Notes under the pieces: model-generated
Databases searched by the model: none
Seen by the model: only the letters and a program-made list of their open reading frames with translations
Told to the model about the DNA's origin: nothing
Shown here: in pieces, positions 48,440 through 57,894 of the stretch
Numbering within the stretch: the first letter of the stretch is position 1
Layout: every line of letters begins with the position of its first letter
NCBI RefSeq assembly: GCF_042033325.1
Contig: NZ_CP160095.1
Origin: Sneathia sanguinegens
GTDB lineage: Bacteria; Fusobacteriota; Fusobacteriia; Fusobacteriales; Leptotrichiaceae
Direction: 5' to 3' (one strand)
Length of the DNA: 64,000 bases
Position numbers and translations under genes: made by a program

Positions 48440-49535
48440 TAAAAAAAATAATAGTTTAAAAGAAGATATATCTAAAATATTAAAAGATGCACGAGAAAAA
48501 AAAGAAATAAGTAGATCTAAGATTGATAGTATTTTAAAGAATAGAATATCAACTGAAAAAATAGATCAAATAGCAAATAAATTAAAAAAAGAAGGTATTA
48601 TAGTAATTGAAGATGTAGATTCAGATGTTCCATATGATAAATTAGATGATGCAGAAGTTCAAAAAATGTTAAATGATGACATTATGAAACTTGCAGAATA
48701 CATGGATGTGGATGAACCTATAAAAATGTATCTTCGTGAAATAGGGCAAATTCCCTTGCTTTCTCATGAAGAAGAAATTGCTTTAGCCCAAAGAGTAGTT
48801 AAGGGTGATGCTGCTGCTAAACAAAAATTAATAGAGTCAAATTTAAGATTAGTTGTAAGTATTGCTAAAAAACATACGAATAGAGGGCTTAAATTGTTAG
48901 ATCTTATTCAAGAAGGCAATATGGGTCTTATGAAAGCGGTTGAAAAATTTGAATATGAAAAGGGATTTAAATTTTCAACTTATGCCACTTGGTGGATAAG
49001 ACAAGCTATAACAAGGGCAATAGCAGATCAAGGAAGAACAATTAGAATACCAGTACATATGATAGAAACAATAAATAAGATAAAAAAAGCAAGTAGAATT
49101 ATACTACAAGAAACAGGAAAAGATCCTACTCCAGAAGAACTTGCTAAGAAATTGAATATACCAATAGATAAGGTAAAAAGTATTTTGGAAATGAACCAAG
49201 ATCCAATATCTTTAGAAACCCCAGTAGGTAGTGAGGAAGATAGTGAATTAGGAGACTTTGTTGAAGATGACAAATTCTTAAATCCATATGATGCTACTGC
49301 TAGAGTTTTACTTCGTGAAAAATTAGAAGGAATTTTAAAAGATGCTCTTAATGAAAGGGAAGAACAAGTCTTAAGACATAGATTTGGTCTTGATGATGGA
49401 GCACCAAAAACATTAGAAGAAGTAGGAAAAATTTTCAATGTTACAAGGGAAAGAATTAGACAAATTGAAGTTAAGGCTATTAATAAATTAAAAAGCAAAA
49501 AATATACAAGCAATTTGGAAAATTATAGAAAATAG
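48429..49535 (+). CDS. rpoD: Principal sigma factor RpoD (sigma-70)
   Basis: 368 aa from the ATG at 48429, chosen for AGGGGA 7 nt upstream. A start at 48393 would lie deep in dnaG. It has a short region 1.1-like N-terminus, then region 1.2 to 2.4 (YLREIGQIPLLSHEEEIALAQ, KFEYEKGFKFSTYATWWIRQAI, IADQGRTIRIPVHM). Region 3 follows, then region 4.2 (TLEEVGKIFNVTRERIRQIEVKAINKL). It recognises TTGACA/TATAAT promoters such as those seen throughout this window. Confidence 0.98.
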   Translation: MLYDKKNNSLKEDISKILKDAREKKEISRSKIDSILKNRISTEKIDQIANKLKKEGIIVIEDVDSDVPYDKLDDAEVQKMLNDDIMKLAEYMDVDEPIKMYLREIGQIPLLSHEEEIALAQRVVKGDAAAKQKLIESNLRLVVSIAKKHTNRGLKLLDLIQEGNMGLMKAVEKFEYEKGFKFSTYATWWIRQAITRAIADQGRTIRIPVHMIETINKIKKASRIILQETGKDPTPEELAKKLNIPIDKVKSILEMNQDPISLETPVGSEEDSELGDFVEDDKFLNPYDATARVLLREKLEGILKDALNEREEQVLRHRFGLDDGAPKTLEEVGKIFNVTRERIRQIEVKAINKLKSKKYTSNLENYRK

Positions 49536-49547
49536 GGGGAAGATATT

Positions 49548-49907
49548 ATGGAAAATTTAATTCCTAAGGCTGTAGGGCCTTATTCAGCTTATAGAATGGT
49601 TGGTGATTATCTATATGTTTCAGGACAAATAGGTTTAGATCCAGCTGTTAATGAATTGAAGGAAGGCTTGGAAGAACAAGCTAAACAAGTTTTCACTAAT
49701 ATAAAGAATATATTAGCAGTTAATGGTATGACTATGGACAATGTAGTTAAAACCACAGTATTATTAGATGACATAAAGGATTTTGTTAAAGTTAATGAAA
49801 TTTATGCAACATTCTTTAAAGAACCTTATCCTACAAGATCAGCTTTTTCTGTTAAGGCATTACCTAAGGGAGCATTGGTTGAAGTAGAAGTATTGGCACA
49901 TAAGTAA
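49548..49907 (+). CDS. ridA: RidA family enamine/imine deaminase
   Basis: 119 aa. IPKAVGPYSAYRMVGDYLYVSGQIG, the catalytic/binding segment FFKEPYPTRSAFSVKALPKGALVEVE and the YjgF/RidA length match. It clears reactive 2-aminoacrylate-type intermediates. GGGGGAAG precedes the ATG, 12 nt after rpoD, so it probably shares the dnaG-rpoD transcript. A strong terminator follows. Confidence 0.95.
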   Translation: MENLIPKAVGPYSAYRMVGDYLYVSGQIGLDPAVNELKEGLEEQAKQVFTNIKNILAVNGMTMDNVVKTTVLLDDIKDFVKVNEIYATFFKEPYPTRSAFSVKALPKGALVEVEVLAHK

Positions 49908-49929
49908 AATATTAAAGAATAGAGTATGA

Positions 49930-49968
49930 ACTGACCTCAAAAAGTAATTAAAGGAGGTCAGTTTTTTT
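49930..49968 (+). terminator. Terminator after ridA
   Basis: An 8-bp GC-containing stem (49931-49938 with 49954-49961) is followed by seven T. Confidence 0.88.
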
Positions 49969-50010
49969 ATAGTAAAATATAGATAAAAACTTCGGATTAT
50001 ATAATATTTA

Positions 50011-50040
50011 TTGACTTTTTATTATAAATTAGAGTAAGAT
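50011..50040 (+). promoter_or_regulatory. Promoter of the second trimeric autotransporter
   Basis: TTGACT (50011-50016), an 18-nt spacer and TAAGAT (50035-50040). There is no homopolymeric G or C tract, unlike the promoter of the large adhesin. Confidence 0.55.
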
Positions 50041-50062
50041 TATGTAGAGAGGAGAATATACT

Positions 50063-51178
50063 ATGAAAAAAACATTCTTAATTATTTTATCTATTTTATC
50101 AACTATAATTTATTCAGAAGAAACAAAAGGTTATGAAGTAGGTGGTGGAAGTGCAAGTGGAAATGATGCAATAGCTATAGGTAAAAATTCTAAGGCTAAT
50201 GAACAATATTCCATAGCTATAGGTAAGGATGCAAGTACAAATAATGCAACTACTCCAAAAGATAAAAAAGAAAATAAGGAAATAATTAGTGATAAAGCTA
50301 TAGCAATAGGATATAGTTCAAAAACTATTGGAAGAGAAGGAGTTGCTATAGGATCTTCAGCAGAAGTTGTAGGACAAGAAGGTATAGCAATAGGAAATAG
50401 TTCGAGTTCTGAAAGTACAGCAGTTGCTATTGGAGGTTTGGCTGATGCTACAAAAGGGACTTCAGTAGCTATAGGATATATGTCAAAAGCAGATGAAGCT
50501 ATGACAGTTTCTGTAGGAAGAATATCTAAAAAGGATGGATTTACTAGAAGAATAGTAAATGTAGGAGATGGTATAAATCCAAATGATGCTCCAACAATGA
50601 GACAGTTGGTATATGCTACAGCAATACAAGTATCCGCAGACAAGACATCAGATATGGCATATTTATCTAAAGATGGAAATAATAATTTAACACATGTAGG
50701 GTTTAATGTTTTGAAAATTTATGGTAAAAATGGAATTTCTACAGAAGTAAATAATAAAGGAGAAATTACAATTAGTTTAAAAAATACAAGTATGAATGGT
50801 ATTGATAAAGAAACAATAAAAAAAATAGATGATAGTTTATCAAAATCAGATTTAGCAATAAATGGAATATCTAATGCAGTAGCAATTGCAAATTTGATTC
50901 AAACTTATGGGCATAATTTAAGTGCAGCTTATGGATACTATGGAGGGGCTCATTCTGTAGCTATAGGTTTTACTGGAGTTGAAGGCAAATTAGGATATAA
51001 ATTAAGTGGATCTTTAAATAATAAAGGGAATTTAGCTTTAGGATTAGGAATTAGTGTGAATTTAGATAAAAAAAATAATGAAGATCTTCGTAAAATAGTA
51101 AAAGAACAAAAAAAAGAAATTGAGGAACTTAAAGAAAAATATGATAAGTTAATAGAAATTTTAAAAAGTTTACATTAA
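50063..51178 (+). CDS. Trimeric autotransporter adhesin (YadA-like), short form
   Basis: 371 aa with a standard signal peptide (KKTFLIILSILSTIIYS). The head (~30-165) is built from YadA-type repeats: DAIAIGKNS, YSIAIGKDA, KAIAIGYSS, EGVAIGSSA, EGIAIGNSS, TAVAIGGLA and TSVAIGYMS. A neck follows (RRIVNVGDGINPNDAPTMRQL), with a stalk and then the barrel anchor from ~270 (AINGISNAVAIANLIQ...LSAAYGYYGG...LALGLGISVNL). As in the larger adhesin, a coiled-coil tail (~334-371, KKEIEELKEKYDKLIEILK) continues past the barrel. GGAGGAG stands upstream. Likely a surface adhesin, not phase-variable by the same means. Confidence 0.92.
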   Translation: MKKTFLIILSILSTIIYSEETKGYEVGGGSASGNDAIAIGKNSKANEQYSIAIGKDASTNNATTPKDKKENKEIISDKAIAIGYSSKTIGREGVAIGSSAEVVGQEGIAIGNSSSSESTAVAIGGLADATKGTSVAIGYMSKADEAMTVSVGRISKKDGFTRRIVNVGDGINPNDAPTMRQLVYATAIQVSADKTSDMAYLSKDGNNNLTHVGFNVLKIYGKNGISTEVNNKGEITISLKNTSMNGIDKETIKKIDDSLSKSDLAINGISNAVAIANLIQTYGHNLSAAYGYYGGAHSVAIGFTGVEGKLGYKLSGSLNNKGNLALGLGISVNLDKKNNEDLRKIVKEQKKEIEELKEKYDKLIEILKSLH

Positions 51179-51208
51179 GAGTTAAATTTTCTATATTTAG
51201 TTCAAGTT

Positions 51209-51240
51209 AAATAGTTAGTTATTTGCTAGCTATTTTTTTA
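51209..51240 (+). terminator. Terminator of the short adhesin gene
   Basis: A 10-bp stem with one T-G pair (51209-51218 with 51226-51235) is followed by T. Confidence 0.7.
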
Positions 51241-51249
51241 TATTTTTGA

Positions 51250-51302
51250 TATAATTAAGAGGCACTCATAGTGTGCCGTTGGCATAGTTATGAGTTTTTT
51301 TA
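51250..51302 (+). ncRNA. Candidate short structured RNA or leader with its own -10 box
   Basis: TATAAT (51250-51255) is followed 6-7 nt later by a compact G+C-containing segment. It can fold two ways: GGCAC/GTGCC (51261-51265 with 51273-51277), or ACTCATA/TATGAGT (51266-51272 with 51290-51296) enclosing TGCC/GGCA, ending in a T-run. The second fold is a terminator. Only a poor -35 is visible. It could be a short terminated RNA, a small riboswitch-like leader, or just a second terminator. I do not recognise a known class. Confidence 0.4.
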
Positions 51303-51313
51303 ATTATTTGATG

Positions 51314-51342
51314 TTTACTTTTGAAATATTTCAAGGTATAAC
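51314..51342 (+). promoter_or_regulatory. Promoter of the peptide ABC transporter operon
   Basis: TTTACT (51314-51319), a 17-nt spacer and TATAAC (51337-51342). A short inverted repeat (TTGAAATATTTCAA, 51321-51334) lies in the spacer and could be an operator. Confidence 0.6.
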
Positions 51343-51383
51343 ATTATCCCAATATAAAATAAATAAGAATTTAGGAGGCTTAT

Positions 51384-52967
51384 ATGAAAAAAATTATTTC
51401 TTACATTATGTTATTATTCACACTTTTTTCTTGTGGAGTTGCTAGCAAGAATGCTGATACATTTGAATTAGCAGGATTTTTAGTAGGTACAGGAGATAAG
51501 ATTAATTATTACTGGCAAAGTGGGGATGGATTAATGCCATATTTACTTTATCGTGGGCTAGTAATATCATCTTCAAATTTCAAAGAAGTTAAACCTGATT
51601 TAGCTGAAAAATATGAAATTTCTAAAGATGAAAAGACTTATACTTTTACTATGAAGCCTAATTTAAAATGGTCAGATGGACAAGCATTAACTGCAGAAGA
51701 TGTTAAATTCAGTATTGAAGAAGCTCTTAAAGTTTCATTAATAAATGGTATTTTTACAGAAGCATTTACAAAAATAGAAGGAGCTAAGGATTTAAAGGAC
51801 GAAAAAGCTAAAGATTTGAAGGGTGTAATTGTTGATAAAGATAAGGTAACAATTAAATTAACAAAACCTATAGGTAATTTTATGAATGTTTTAGCACAAT
51901 TCTATATTTTACCTAAACATTGCTTAGAAAAAGAAAATCCACTTGAATTACATAATAGTTCATTTTGGTCAAAACCAGTTACAAGTGGTATGTACAAAGT
52001 AGATAAAATACAAGTTGGAAACTATATTGAATTAGGTATAAATCCAAATTATGAAGGAACAAAGCCTAAGATAAAAAAAGTAGTATATAATTTTGTACAA
52101 GATCATACTTTAGCAGTACAAAATGGAAATGAATATATTTTCCAAACAAATAAACCTAAAGAAATTCAAGAAATAAGTAAAATAAAAGGAATGAAAAAAA
52201 TACCAGTAGATGCTTTATTTTATAGATATTTTATAGTTAATTTAGCAGGTATAGATGGTAAAGGAAATTCTAAATTATCAGATGTAAGAGTAAGACAAGC
52301 CTTATTATATGCAATAGATAAGGTTACGTTAGGTAATAAGCTATATCCAGAAGTAGCAAAGGCAAATTATACTGCAGTACCTGATGGTAAGCCAGAAGAA
52401 TTAAAAGATGTTAATAAATTTGAATTTAATCAAGAAAAGGCAAAGGCTTTATTAAAAGAAGCAAACTATAATTTTAATGATCCTTTGGTTATAACATACT
52501 ACTATAAAGATCAAACATCAGTAGACTTTATGCAAGCAATTAGTTATCAATTAAATCAAATAGGAATTAAAACAAAATTAGTTCAAATACAATCAAGTTC
52601 AACACCAGCATTATTTAAACAAAGAAAGTATGATATAGCATATAAAGGCTTCTCATCATTTGGATATGAAAGTTGGTATGGAGAATATACTTCAAATAAT
52701 GTAAACTTCAAAAATATATATAATGGAGATACATCTTTTGATGCTCTAGTTGAAAAATTATCACAAACAAGTGATGAAACTGAAAGAAATAATATATTAC
52801 AACAATTACAAAAATTAGAACAAGAAAAATTATATAAATTACCATTATATACTTTCAATAACTATTTATTCATAAATGAAAATAAGGTTAAAATACCAAG
52901 TGATGTAACTTTTGCTAATACATTCTACAGATATGATTACAACTTTGAAAAATGGGAATTAAGATAA
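51384..52967 (+). CDS. Peptide/oligopeptide ABC transporter substrate-binding lipoprotein
   Basis: 527 aa. Signal peptide with a lipobox ending LFSC (Cys17), so it is probably anchored by lipid. Family 5 binding-protein features are DLAEKYEISKDEKTYTFTM, LKWSDGQALTAEDVKFSIEEAL, the VRVRQALLYAIDK segment and a C-terminal lobe with YDIAYKGFSSFGYE. It captures peptides in the periplasm for the two permeases and the fused ATPase encoded downstream. AGGAGG before the ATG; its stop overlaps the permease start by one base. Confidence 0.94.
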   Translation: MKKIISYIMLLFTLFSCGVASKNADTFELAGFLVGTGDKINYYWQSGDGLMPYLLYRGLVISSSNFKEVKPDLAEKYEISKDEKTYTFTMKPNLKWSDGQALTAEDVKFSIEEALKVSLINGIFTEAFTKIEGAKDLKDEKAKDLKGVIVDKDKVTIKLTKPIGNFMNVLAQFYILPKHCLEKENPLELHNSSFWSKPVTSGMYKVDKIQVGNYIELGINPNYEGTKPKIKKVVYNFVQDHTLAVQNGNEYIFQTNKPKEIQEISKIKGMKKIPVDALFYRYFIVNLAGIDGKGNSKLSDVRVRQALLYAIDKVTLGNKLYPEVAKANYTAVPDGKPEELKDVNKFEFNQEKAKALLKEANYNFNDPLVITYYYKDQTSVDFMQAISYQLNQIGIKTKLVQIQSSSTPALFKQRKYDIAYKGFSSFGYESWYGEYTSNNVNFKNIYNGDTSFDALVEKLSQTSDETERNNILQQLQKLEQEKLYKLPLYTFNNYLFINENKVKIPSDVTFANTFYRYDYNFEKWELR

Positions 52968-53905
52968 TGAAAAAATATATTGTAAAAAAAATATTACTCA
53001 TAATACCAACAATGATATTAATAAGTTTTTTAGTATTTGTTGGCTTACAATTAGTTCCGGTTGATCCAATAACATATATTGTTCCTCCAGATATGGCAGC
53101 TAATGTTGAACAAATTAATAAATTGAGAGTGCAATTAGGATTGGATAAACCAATAATATATAGATATTTTAAGTGGCTAATAGGAATTTTAAAAGGCGAT
53201 TTTGGCTATAGTATAGTTTCAGGTACTGCTATTAAAGATATAATTAAGCAAGCTTTACCTGCAACTTTCATATTAGCCTTTACAGCTTTAATATTTTCAA
53301 CAATTATTGGTATAGCTATAGGGATACTTGCAGCTATAAAGCAAAATAGTATAGTGGATAATATAGTTAGATTTTTTTCAGTATTAGCTGCTGCTATACC
53401 GAGTTTTTTCTTTGGAATTTTATTACTTAATATATTTGCAATAAAATTACAACTATTTCCAATAAGTGGTAGATATTCTTCTAGTTATAGCTCGATAAGA
53501 CATTTAGTCTTACCGAGTTTAACTCTATCACTAGCTCTAGTTTCAGCTGTAATGAGATATACAAGAAATTCAATATTAGATATTTGTAATATGCCTTATG
53601 TTAAAACAGCTAGAGCTAAAGGGATTTCAGAATTTAAGGTATATTTTAAACATATTTTAAAAAATGCATTAAGACCTATCTTAGTTTTATTAATTTTCAG
53701 ATTACCTATACTTGTAGGAGGTTCAGTAATAATAGAAAATATTTTTGCTTGGCCTGGAATAAGTCGTGTAATATTAGAAGGCATTACAGCAGGGGATTAT
53801 CCTGTGATAATGATGACAACTTTGATGGTGGCTTTTGTTATGCTAGCTTGTAGTTTGATAGTTGATATAGTTATGGCTATATTAGATCCAAGAATAAGAT
53901 ATTAG
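52967..53905 (+). CDS. Peptide ABC transporter permease (DppB/OppB type)
   Basis: 312 aa from the ATG at 52967, which overlaps the previous TAA by one base. The upstream ATG at 52952 lies inside the binding-protein gene. It has six membrane segments, the N-terminal family stretch KKILLIIPTMILISFLVFVGLQLVPVDPI-like, and the EAA loop around YVKTARAKGISEFKVYFKHILKNALRP that docks the ATPase. Confidence 0.95.
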   Translation: MKKYIVKKILLIIPTMILISFLVFVGLQLVPVDPITYIVPPDMAANVEQINKLRVQLGLDKPIIYRYFKWLIGILKGDFGYSIVSGTAIKDIIKQALPATFILAFTALIFSTIIGIAIGILAAIKQNSIVDNIVRFFSVLAAAIPSFFFGILLLNIFAIKLQLFPISGRYSSSYSSIRHLVLPSLTLSLALVSAVMRYTRNSILDICNMPYVKTARAKGISEFKVYFKHILKNALRPILVLLIFRLPILVGGSVIIENIFAWPGISRVILEGITAGDYPVIMMTTLMVAFVMLACSLIVDIVMAILDPRIRY

Positions 53906-53914
53906 GTGATATGA

Positions 53915-54751
53915 ATGAGAAAAAAATTAAAAAAACTTTTGAATAATAATTTGGCTATTTTTGGATTGATACTTTGCATAATATTAACCTTAGCCTGTAT
54001 TTTTGCCCCTTTATTAACAAAGTATGGAGCAAATACTGTAGAAGTTAATGAAATATTACTTGCACCATCAAAAAAACATATAATGGGAACAGATCAATTA
54101 GGTAGAGATGTTTTTGCAAGATTACTTTATGGAGGAAGAGTCTCCATAGCTGTTGGGGTTATAAGTGCAATATTTGGAGCATTGATAGGAACAATTTTAG
54201 GTAGCATATCTGGTTACTTTTCAGGGAAAATAGATGAATTTTTTGTTAAATTATCAGAACTATTTCAAATATTTCCTAGTATAATATTGATACTTTTAAT
54301 TTCTAGTATCATAGGACAAGGAGTTAAAAATATTATATTCATTTTTTCTATAACAGGTTGGATGACAACATTTAGAATGGTAAGAAATGAATTTTTATCT
54401 TTGAAACAAGAAAATTATGTTCAAGTTTCTAAAGCTATTGGAATGTCTAATTTAAGAATAATATTTAAACATATATTACCCAATGCAATGTCTCCAGTTA
54501 TAGTGGCACTTAGTCTTAATGTTGCTGGCTTCATATTAGGAGAAGCAGGGCTTAGTTTTTTAGGAGTAGGTGTTCCGGTAGATGTTCCAACTTGGGGAAA
54601 TATAATAAATGCAGCAAAATCTTTAGATGTTATACAAAATAATTGGTGGTTATGGCTAATACCAGGTATTACTATATCTCTATTTATTCTATCTATTAAT
54701 TTTATAGGTGATGGTTTAAGAGATATAATGGATCCAAAACAAGGAGAATAA
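53915..54751 (+). CDS. Peptide ABC transporter permease (DppC/OppC type)
   Basis: 278 aa. It begins with an OppC-like N-terminus and has the GTDQLGRDVFARLLYGGRVS signature. The EAA loop VQVSKAIGMSNLRIIFKHILPNAMSPV is followed by LGEAGLSFLGVGVPVDVPTWG. TTAGGTGAT precedes the ATG. It pairs with the preceding permease to form the membrane channel. Confidence 0.95.
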   Translation: MRKKLKKLLNNNLAIFGLILCIILTLACIFAPLLTKYGANTVEVNEILLAPSKKHIMGTDQLGRDVFARLLYGGRVSIAVGVISAIFGALIGTILGSISGYFSGKIDEFFVKLSELFQIFPSIILILLISSIIGQGVKNIIFIFSITGWMTTFRMVRNEFLSLKQENYVQVSKAIGMSNLRIIFKHILPNAMSPVIVALSLNVAGFILGEAGLSFLGVGVPVDVPTWGNIINAAKSLDVIQNNWWLWLIPGITISLFILSINFIGDGLRDIMDPKQGE

Positions 54752-54752
54752 A

Positions 54753-56621
54753 ATGAGAGAAAATATATTAGAAGTTAAAGAATTAAATACTTATCTAAAA
54801 AAAGACAAAAAAGAACTTAGAATATTAAAAGATATTTCATTTAACCTAAAAAAAGGAAAAATACTTGGTATAGTTGGTGAATCAGGTTGTGGAAAGAGCT
54901 TAACAGTCAATTCTATCATAAATTTACTTGAAAATTGCAAGATAGAAGGAGAAATAAAGTACTATAACAAAGATGAAGAAATTACCTTAAATAAATTAAA
55001 GCAATATGGAAAAATTTTTAGAAATATACGTGGAAATAAGATTTCTATGATATTTCAAGATCCAATGGCTGCTTTGAATCCAGTATATACAATAGCTAAT
55101 CAAATAATAGAAGTGTTATTAGAACATAAAGATATAAAAAAAAGTGAAGCCTTGAAAGAAGCAATAGAACTTTTAGAAAAATTAGGTATAAAGAATGCAA
55201 AGGATAGAATTAATGATTATCCTCATCAATTTAGTGGGGGGCAATTACAAAGGATAATCATAGCTATGGCGATGATATGTAAACCTGATATTTTGATAGC
55301 AGATGAACCAACAACAGCATTAGATGTAACAATACAAGCACAGATACTAAAGTTACTTAAAGATTTAAAAGAAGAATATAATATGTCAATAATTTTAATA
55401 ACTCATGATCTTGGAGTAATAGCTGAAATGGCAGATGAGGTATTGGTCATGTATGCAGGTGAAGTTGTTGAAGGAGCTACTGCTTATGAAATATTCAAAA
55501 ATCCTCTACATCCTTACACTCGTTCTTTATTACAGGCTATACCTACAAAAGGAAATAAGGGGAAAAAGCTATATGTAATAGATGGTATTGTTCCACCTAT
55601 AACAGAATTTACTGAAAATGTTTGTAGATTTTCAAATAGAATTCCTTTTTTACCTAAAGAAGCTCATGAAATCAATCCTAGTTTACATGAAGTAGAAAAA
55701 GACCATTTTGTTCGTTGTACTTGCTATAAGTCATTTAAGTTAAATAATAGAAATGAAGAAATATTAGAGAAAAATAAGTTTGATGAAGTAGTTTTAGAGG
55801 TTAAAAATTTAAAAAAATACTATAACCCCAAAAGATCAATTTTTAGAAAAAAAGAACCAATAAAGGCTCTTGAAGATATTAATTTTAATGTAAAAAAAGG
55901 ACAAACTATAGGTATAATAGGAGAATCAGGTTGTGGTAAATCTACTTTAGCAAAATCAATTATGAAATTGCATGACATAACGGATGGAGAAATAAATATA
56001 GACTTGGGAAAAGGCTTGCAAAATATATATAAGCTGTCAAAAGGAAAAGATTTACTTTTTAGAAAAAAGGTACAAATGGTATTTCAAGATCCATATTCTT
56101 CTCTTAATCCATCAAAAAAAATATATGAAGCCTTAGATGAACCAATGAGAGTACATAAAATGGGAGATAAAAATAAAAGATATGAAAAAATCTTAGAGGC
56201 TTTAAAAATGGTTAATTTACCAAAAGAATATCTGGACAGATATCCTCATGAGTTTTCAGGAGGTCAAAGACAAAGAATTTGTATAGCAAGGGCTTTGTGT
56301 CTTGAACCAGAATTACTTATACTTGATGAACCTGTTTCAGCACTTGATTTATCAGTACAAGCACAGGTACTTAACTATTTGATAGAAATACAACAAAAAA
56401 AGAGTATAAGCTATATTTTCATTTCACATGATTTGGGTGTAGTGAAATATATGTGTGACTATATCTATATAATAAATAATGGAAAATTTGTGGAAAAAGG
56501 AACAACGGAAGAAATCTTTAATTCACCTAAAAATGCTTATACTAAGAAATTATTAGAGTCTATTCCAGACATATCTAAAATATATGGAAAGGATAAAAAT
56601 GAAAGTAATACACTTGTTTGA
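54753..56621 (+). CDS. Fused peptide ABC transporter ATPase (DppD-DppF in one chain)
   Basis: 622 aa holding two complete nucleotide-binding domains. Domain 1 has Walker A GESGCGKS (~43), signature FSGGQLQRI (~162) and Walker B ILIADEPTTALD. It is followed by the Opp/Dpp C-terminal segment with Cys residues (NVCRFSNR, VRCTCYKSF). Domain 2 has Walker A GESGCGKST (~390), signature FSGGQRQRIC (~507) and Walker B LLILDEPVSALD. The fusion replaces the usual two genes. Starts one base after the permease stop with AAGGAG upstream. Confidence 0.95.
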   Translation: MRENILEVKELNTYLKKDKKELRILKDISFNLKKGKILGIVGESGCGKSLTVNSIINLLENCKIEGEIKYYNKDEEITLNKLKQYGKIFRNIRGNKISMIFQDPMAALNPVYTIANQIIEVLLEHKDIKKSEALKEAIELLEKLGIKNAKDRINDYPHQFSGGQLQRIIIAMAMICKPDILIADEPTTALDVTIQAQILKLLKDLKEEYNMSIILITHDLGVIAEMADEVLVMYAGEVVEGATAYEIFKNPLHPYTRSLLQAIPTKGNKGKKLYVIDGIVPPITEFTENVCRFSNRIPFLPKEAHEINPSLHEVEKDHFVRCTCYKSFKLNNRNEEILEKNKFDEVVLEVKNLKKYYNPKRSIFRKKEPIKALEDINFNVKKGQTIGIIGESGCGKSTLAKSIMKLHDITDGEINIDLGKGLQNIYKLSKGKDLLFRKKVQMVFQDPYSSLNPSKKIYEALDEPMRVHKMGDKNKRYEKILEALKMVNLPKEYLDRYPHEFSGGQRQRICIARALCLEPELLILDEPVSALDLSVQAQVLNYLIEIQQKKSISYIFISHDLGVVKYMCDYIYIINNGKFVEKGTTEEIFNSPKNAYTKKLLESIPDISKIYGKDKNESNTLV

Positions 56622-57894
56622 TTTGAGTTTTTACTATCCTCATAATATGAATAATGCAAAAATATATATAAATAAGGCAATAAAGGAAGAAAAAATACTT
56701 TTCACAGAAGAAAAAGCTTGGGAAATAAGATTTGATAATTCATATCCTAATGTATTTTACGATAAACAACAAAAAAAATACCGTTGCTATTATTCAACTT
56801 TTACAAAAGATGATAATAATGGGAAAGAACCATATATACCAACAAATAATAGAATAGTTTCTTTATGTTATGCAGAAAGTATAGATGGTGTAAATTGGAT
56901 AAAACCTAATTTAGGTTTAGTTGAATTCAATGCGAGCAAAGAAAATAATATTATTGCTAATTTTTTTCATGGAACTTCTGTTTTTTTTGATGAAAAAGAA
57001 AAAGATGAAAATAAAAAATATAAATTATTCACTAAAATAGATTATGGCAATGAAGTAACATATTTAGCAGTTGCTTTTTCAAAAGATGGGATAAATTTCT
57101 CAGAACCAATTAAATTAGAAAATTTTAATCCTCGTGCAGATACTCATAATCAAATAATTTATGATGAATATTTAAAAGAATATATTTTGGTTACAAGAAT
57201 TTGGAAAGATGCAATGAGATATCCATTACTTGCAACAAGCAAAGATTTTTTTAAATGGGAAAATAAGGAAATTATACCACTAACTCAAACTTATGAAAAA
57301 CAAGTATATTCTATGCCAATTTTTAAATTGGCAGACTATACCTTGGGTTTAGCCTCAATATATAACGAAGGAAATATGTTAGATAAAGAATATGATACAG
57401 TTTCTTTGCATTTGACATATTCTAATGATTATACTACGTGGCATTATATAGATCAAACACCATTTATAGATATTAAGGGTTGTATTTTTAGTTCTACTCC
57501 AATTAAAATAGCTAATAGATTGTATTTTTACTATATTTCTTCTGAAGGTAAACATACAGGAAATAGAAAAGGTAGCTTGATGAGAGCCTATGTTGAAGAT
57601 GATAGATTAGCATACTTGGGGCAATTAGATAATGGTAAAGAGGCAAGTATTACTACATGCAAAATGTTTTTTATGGAAGATAAATTCTATATTGATGCAG
57701 ATATAGAAGAAGATGGATATATTTTAATAAGTACAGATAATCACGAGGAAGTAGAAGTAAAAAAAGGAAAAAATATTTATGTAGCTACTTTTAAAGAAGC
57801 AACAAATAGACAATTAATTAGATTAAATATTAGGTTTAAAAAGGCGAAGATATATAAAATTTATGGAGAATTAGAAAAAAAGGAGTTTAAATGA
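56599..57894 (+). CDS. Uncharacterised beta-propeller protein (glycoside hydrolase 32/43-like)
   Basis: 431 aa from the ATG at 56599, with AAAGGA 5 nt upstream; it overlaps the end of the ATPase gene. No signal peptide, so it is probably cytosolic. The repeating pattern of short beta strands and motifs such as NVFYDKQQKKYRCYYS, YAESIDGVNWIKPNLGLVEF, HGTSVFFDEKE and VTRIWKDAMRYP resembles five-bladed propellers of glycosidase-like proteins. I cannot place catalytic residues with confidence. Its place behind a peptide transporter is odd and might point to uptake of glycopeptides or amino-sugar-containing peptides. Confidence 0.65.
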   Translation: MKVIHLFDLSFYYPHNMNNAKIYINKAIKEEKILFTEEKAWEIRFDNSYPNVFYDKQQKKYRCYYSTFTKDDNNGKEPYIPTNNRIVSLCYAESIDGVNWIKPNLGLVEFNASKENNIIANFFHGTSVFFDEKEKDENKKYKLFTKIDYGNEVTYLAVAFSKDGINFSEPIKLENFNPRADTHNQIIYDEYLKEYILVTRIWKDAMRYPLLATSKDFFKWENKEIIPLTQTYEKQVYSMPIFKLADYTLGLASIYNEGNMLDKEYDTVSLHLTYSNDYTTWHYIDQTPFIDIKGCIFSSTPIKIANRLYFYYISSEGKHTGNRKGSLMRAYVEDDRLAYLGQLDNGKEASITTCKMFFMEDKFYIDADIEEDGYILISTDNHEEVEVKKGKNIYVATFKEATNRQLIRLNIRFKKAKIYKIYGELEKKEFK

